From Bugula neritina (taxonomy: Eukaryota > Bryozoa > Gymnolaemata > Cheilostomatida > Bugulidae), in NCBI GenBank assembly GCA_964035545.1, contig OZ037765.1, forward strand, positions 26,796,504 to 26,860,503: a DNA stretch of 64,000 nucleotides, given 5' to 3'. The notes below the pieces were generated by a model. The model ran no database searches. It saw only the letters and a list, made by a program, of their open reading frames with translations, and was not told the DNA's origin. A program made the position numbers and the translations under genes. Position 1 is the first letter of the stretch. The number at the start of each line of letters is the position of its first letter. Shown one piece after another: positions 59,862-64,000 of the stretch.

Positions 59862-60169
59862 CAGCTTGCGCTGAATATACAGACAGCATACTTAGAGTTG
59901 GTAAAATAATTGCAAGTTCAGACTGGTTCATTGTGATTTGCGAGTCTTGAAGTCATTTATCATGCAGCACTATATTAACGGAAGTTGACTGGAAAGTGTT
60001 TTAATTTTAACCGCCAAAGCTTTGCACGCGCCAAGTAGCGCTTGATATTATTGTGCGGAATGGATATTGCTGTAAATTTTATCCATTCTATCTAACTTCC
60101 GGCAGCGTGCGTTTGCAGTCCTTTCATTCACGTTTTCGGTGCTTTACAAGGTGGTGACCTGGTACTTTG
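59862..60169. promoter_or_regulatory. Bidirectional promoter between SLC9C and the nuclear FKBP
   Basis: About 300 bp separate the SLC9C start codon from the presumed FKBP first-exon donor (GTAAGT at 60170). This is locally richer in CG dinucleotides (GCACGCGCC, CTTCCGGCAGCGTGCG) than the AT-rich surroundings, as is usual for shared promoters. No TATA box was identified for either side. Confidence 0.55.
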
Positions 60170-60264
60170 GTAAGTCGCTGGCTTTCTCAATATTCTCTAA
60201 TATAATATTGAATTTTGACTTCTTGCTCATCATGATCATTTTACAATTTAGCACACACTTGTTA

Positions 60265-60665
60265 TTGATTAGTATAAGTATTACTATTCATATTATATTA
60301 ATTATTACTATTACGGTATTACTATTACTATTAGTAAATATTAAGTATCTGTAAGTGTATAACTATACTTATAGTATAAGTTATTAAGTATAACTAATAC
60401 TATAGTAATACTAATACTAATAGTATAAGTATTACTATTAGTATTACTATTATTATTAGAATCAGTATTAAGTTTAACTATTACTATTAGTATTACTATT
60501 ATTAATAGTTAAAATTATTAACTAATAGAGTAATACTAATAGTAGCCTAATAGTAATACTTATACAGTAAATGTAATAGTATTAAGTACTATTACTAATA
60601 CTAATAGTATTAGTATTATTATTGTAATCGTTATAATAATAATACTAATACTAATAGAGTTCAAC
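60265..60665. repeat. TAN-triplet cluster in the FKBP 5' UTR intron
   Basis: Alternating TATTACTATTAG and CTAATAGTAATAC runs of both senses, able to form several overlapping hairpins. It lies between the presumed non-coding first exon (ending 60169) and the start codon at 60773. Confidence 0.7.
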
Positions 60666-60772
60666 TAACACTTTAGACTTGGTTTTTTTACTTTTAGTTT
60701 TTCCCATTACTAATTACATATCTATTTCTAAAGACACAACCAACAGGCAAATCAACTCTACAGAAAGTCAGA

Positions 60773-63700
60773 ATGGTGGTTATCAAGGAAGTGGGGCCAG
60801 AAAATGAAATGTTTTGGGGTCAGTGTTTGTATGCAAAAGTTTAATTATAGTAAAAATGATGAATATGATTGCAACTAGTTTTCTATTAGTAGGGTTTCTT
60901 GCTTTATTTTTATTTCACTTTCCAATTTGTTCCTTGACGTTTTTGTTAAGAGTTGGAATGTAGTTGATGTAGTATTCAAAAGCCATGGCTATAAGTTATG
61001 TCTGCAGCTTTTAGCGGAAGTTGTTCTAGCAACAACATGTATACATAAATTGAAGATAGAAGCATTTTGCCTACAGTATATTTCAGGGCTCGTATAAAAT
61101 CTTGTTCCTCTTGGACTAAACTTCCCTTGTATATTACTGCAACATCTTTGTGCAATAAAACACAAGTGCACTAGTCATATCGAGCTTGAAGTTAATGTCT
61201 CAAACTCCCTAAATTTGCCAAATATCTAAGTAACCTTAAAAACTGATTTTAGCATAAAATATAAACATTGCATTATAAACTTTGTTTCGAGTTAATGCCA
61301 TTTTTACACAATATATCAATAGCTTTCATACATATTGTTGATAGTTGAAACTTTTGTGATGCAGCTTCACGTATATATGCTGTTGCAATGTCAAAATAGC
61401 AATAGAATAAATAATGTATTTGCCTATTGTATAATAAATAATTTAGCATTTTCCATTTTTTAATGCTTAGGTGTGACACTAGAAAATGGAAAAACATACA
61501 CTCAAACTGCTCAAACGTCCTTCCATATTTCAATGGCAGCTATTGAACCTAAAGGTTAGTTGAATAAAATAACTTATTAGTAAAAAAATCTTCAATTAAT
61601 CAACTGATCATTAATAGAGTGTGGTGTTTATATTTGAAATTTAAATTGGGTGTACCAGTGTTGTTAGTGTTTTGGTTGTTTTAGCTGGCTCAAAAGATTT
61701 GACATCTGTGTATGTTCGACAAAATGACCAGGAGTATTTACTCTGCACTCTCCAGCAGGGGCAGCTTTACCAGCAAGCTCTGGATTTAGGGTTTATGGCT
61801 GGTGAATCCCTCACTCTATTCACAAGTGGTAAAAGTAAGTTGAATATTTTATACTATATTTACTCTCGGTATACATCTATTATGATATATAATTTGGTCA
61901 TACTAGATATTTCAGAATTGACTTGAATTGCTTCTGTAATTTTATTGAAGGCACTGTTCACATGACCGGCTACCGTGTACATGATGATTCAGAGGATTTT
62001 GAAGGTGTGGAAGACAGTGACATGATGGAATCTTCTTCTGAAGATGAAGGTAGTTTTTTTTTGTAACATAGTCCTTAGCAAAATTCAAGTGAAGTTATAA
62101 TAATGCTGATCTTTGTAAAAGTTAAAATGATTATAATCTACTATTCTCTTGAGTAATGTTCATCTGGGAAGTTAGATATCTCTCAAAGTGACCTGTGCTA
62201 ATAACATTTCAGACGTCTCGCCTCCATTAAAGAAACTCAAAACCACTTCTGGCACAAGTTTAAAGAGGGGTAAACAGAATGTAAAAGCTTTTGATGAGGT
62301 TGATTCCGGTGACTCCGACGAGGAGATGGATGATCTTGACGGACTCCTAGATTTGGTCAGTAAATGTGGAAGTTTGCTAAAATATTTATTAATAACATTT
62401 ACCATTATAATGTTAGCATTTTAGGTGACATTTTCATACTTGTTTTTGTTAATTAAAGCTCACTTTTTTCGAGTTCCAAGTGTTTGTTACACTGTAATAT
62501 TTGGTTTCAACAGCAAGCTGAGGAAAGTGATGAAGATGACGAAGATTATGGTCCCGTAGAATATGACTCTGGTGAGGAAGACGACTCCGAGGACGATGGC
62601 GAGGAGGACGATGGTGAGGAGGACGACTCTGAAGAAGAGGAATTGGATGAAAGTCTTATGGAGGCTGGTAAGCTATAGTATTTGTTGTGGTTATTGATGT
62701 ATTCTGTTTTAATAGTAATAACTACTCTGTAATCTTGAATCGTCTCATTGTTACATTAAATGCACTTTGTTTATAATGTAGCTCTGGACACAATAAAACA
62801 AAACCTTAAGGAGAGAGATCAATTACCTGTAAGTAAAACACATTACGTATTTGCCATCTTCTTAGACATCTTGCATAAGTTATTGTTGGTTAACATGTTC
62901 AAATAAACAATTATTATGATAGTTAACTTTTTGTTCAATCAGAAGCTATCTTGGTGACTTTCATATAGTACCTAATGTTTGTGTTGCCCAGCAATAAATG
63001 AGTGACTGGGTGACCTAATAAAAATGAATGAATCTGTTCTGGTATCAATAGAATTAGGAATTTTCCCAAGTAAAAGGTTGCTTGTTGGTGGCTAATCAGA
63101 ACTTTTGCTTAATTTAGTAATTTATAGGTCAAAGTGAATCTTTAAACTGGTTTTCGTGCCGATACCTTGAAAAGTTTGCCATTTAATTTATCTATTTGGT
63201 AGGATTCCAAGAAGACGCCCAACGGAAAAGCTACTTCTAAATCTACAGATAGTTCTCTAAAACAAGCCAAGACACCTCAACCTACTAGCAAAAAGCCTCA
63301 ACAACAAAGCAAAACACCTTCGCAACAAGGTAAAACACCCCAACAGAAGAGTAAAACTCCTCAACAGCAAGGCAAAACACCCCAACAGCAAGGCAAAACA
63401 CCCCAACAGCAAGGCAAAACACCTCAACAGCAAGGTAAAACACCCAAACAAGGAAAGGATGTCAAAGAACCCGTTAAAACCCCACAGCAGAAGCAGGACA
63501 GCAAAACTCCTTTAAAACGAAAATTACCAAATGGGCTAGTGATTGAAGAGCTCAAGGAAGGACATGGTCCTGAAGCCAGAAACAATAAAATGGTAGGTGG
63601 CCACGAGACGTGATAATATTTCTCAGTTTAATGAGGACGCTTTCTGTCAGTTCAGGAATGAAGGCGTATGCAAACAGCGTAAAAGAAAACATTACATATA

Positions 63701-63889
63701 ACTAGTCATGTCATTTTTCATGTTAACTTTTTGTACATCGCTAAAAATTGATTTGTTTTTAGGTGCATGTCTATTATACTGGAAAACTATCTAGCGGTAA
63801 AGTTTTTGACTCTAGCACAACTGGAAAGCCATTCAAGTTTAGGCTGGGAAAAAATGAAGTGATAAAGGGCTGGGAAGTAGGCCTGCAAG
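60773..63889 (+). CDS. Nuclear FK506-binding protein (FKBP39/46 type), 3' end beyond the window
   Basis: Nucleolar/chromatin prolyl isomerase and histone chaperone family. Exons: 60773-60818, 61471-61554, 61685-61834, 61951-62049, 62213-62355, 62514-62667, 62782-62828, 63203-63592, 63763-63889, all in phase; a non-coding exon probably ends at 60169. Residues 1-90 form the nucleoplasmin-like N-terminal domain ([13 protein letters not shown]). Long Asp/Glu/Ser runs follow (about 105-240), then basic Lys/Gln-rich sequence with a KTPQQQG repeat (about 265-350). The FKBP domain then begins ([18 protein letters not shown]), and is cut off by the window edge after KGWEVGLQG. This layout matches insect 39- and 46-kDa nuclear FKBPs. 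The start [10 protein letters not shown] is the first ATG after the 5' UTR intron. The isomerase active site cannot be checked in full. Confidence 0.9.
63293..63446 (+). repeat. 21-bp coding minisatellite (KTPQQQG heptapeptide repeat)
   Basis: Tandem units encoding Gln-Gln-Gln-Gly-Lys-Thr-Pro. The four central copies are nearly identical at the DNA level; the outer ones are diverged. It lies in the basic linker of the nuclear FKBP and is likely to vary in copy number. Confidence 0.85.
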
Positions 63890-64000
63890 GTAATGTTTGC
63901 CAGTTATGTGATATTTTATTAATTGCACTAAAAAGGCACATGACACAAATAATTTATAAACTAGCTCGTGTGTACAAGTTTTAGTTAGTGATTTGCCTAT

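Overview
This is an AT-rich stretch of an animal nuclear genome, almost certainly from an invertebrate. Seven intron-rich protein genes carry GT/AG introns and AATAAA signals. They include a collagen prolyl 4-hydroxylase alpha subunit and a sperm-type Na+/H+ exchanger with voltage-sensor and cyclic-nucleotide-binding modules, which points to a metazoan. The phylum cannot be fixed from this sequence alone.

Layout. 961-7004 (+): prolyl 4-hydroxylase alpha, 5' end missing. 11362-15530 (-): SH3BP5-like Rab11 GEF. 17784-30178: a three-level nest of mobile elements, in which a hAT-like non-autonomous element contains a rearranged Penelope-like element, which in turn is split by a 7.35-kb Ty3-type LTR retrotransposon with apparently identical LTRs. 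30979-32899 (+): KDEL receptor with an unusual acidic tail. 33551-36177 (-): NRBP pseudokinase. 38384-44800 (+): Ku70. 44976-59861 (-): SLC9C-type exchanger, 26 coding exons whose lengths sum to 1,497 codons plus a stop. 60773-63889 (+): nuclear FKBP, running off the right edge.

The genes are packed as convergent and divergent pairs. NRBP/Ku70 and SLC9C/FKBP are divergent (head to head). P4HA/SH3BP5, KDELR/NRBP and Ku70/SLC9C are convergent (tail to tail), and the poly(A) signals of the last pair lie about 30 bp apart. Arrays of TAC/TAG/TAA triplets sit at the 5' ends or in the first introns of five of the seven genes. The one inside SLC9C intron 1 is a nearly perfect palindrome with arms of about 140 bp.

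The best mechanistic signals are in the mobile elements. The LTR element has a tRNA-Leu-type primer-binding site. Its gag and pol are joined by a textbook -1 frameshift signal: a UUUAAAC slippery heptamer, a 5-nt spacer, an 11-bp stem and a possible pseudoknot. The Penelope-like 3' ends carry hammerhead-ribozyme-like cores. All exon models were read by eye from conserved protein sequence, splice consensus and reading phase; no alignment or transcript evidence was available.
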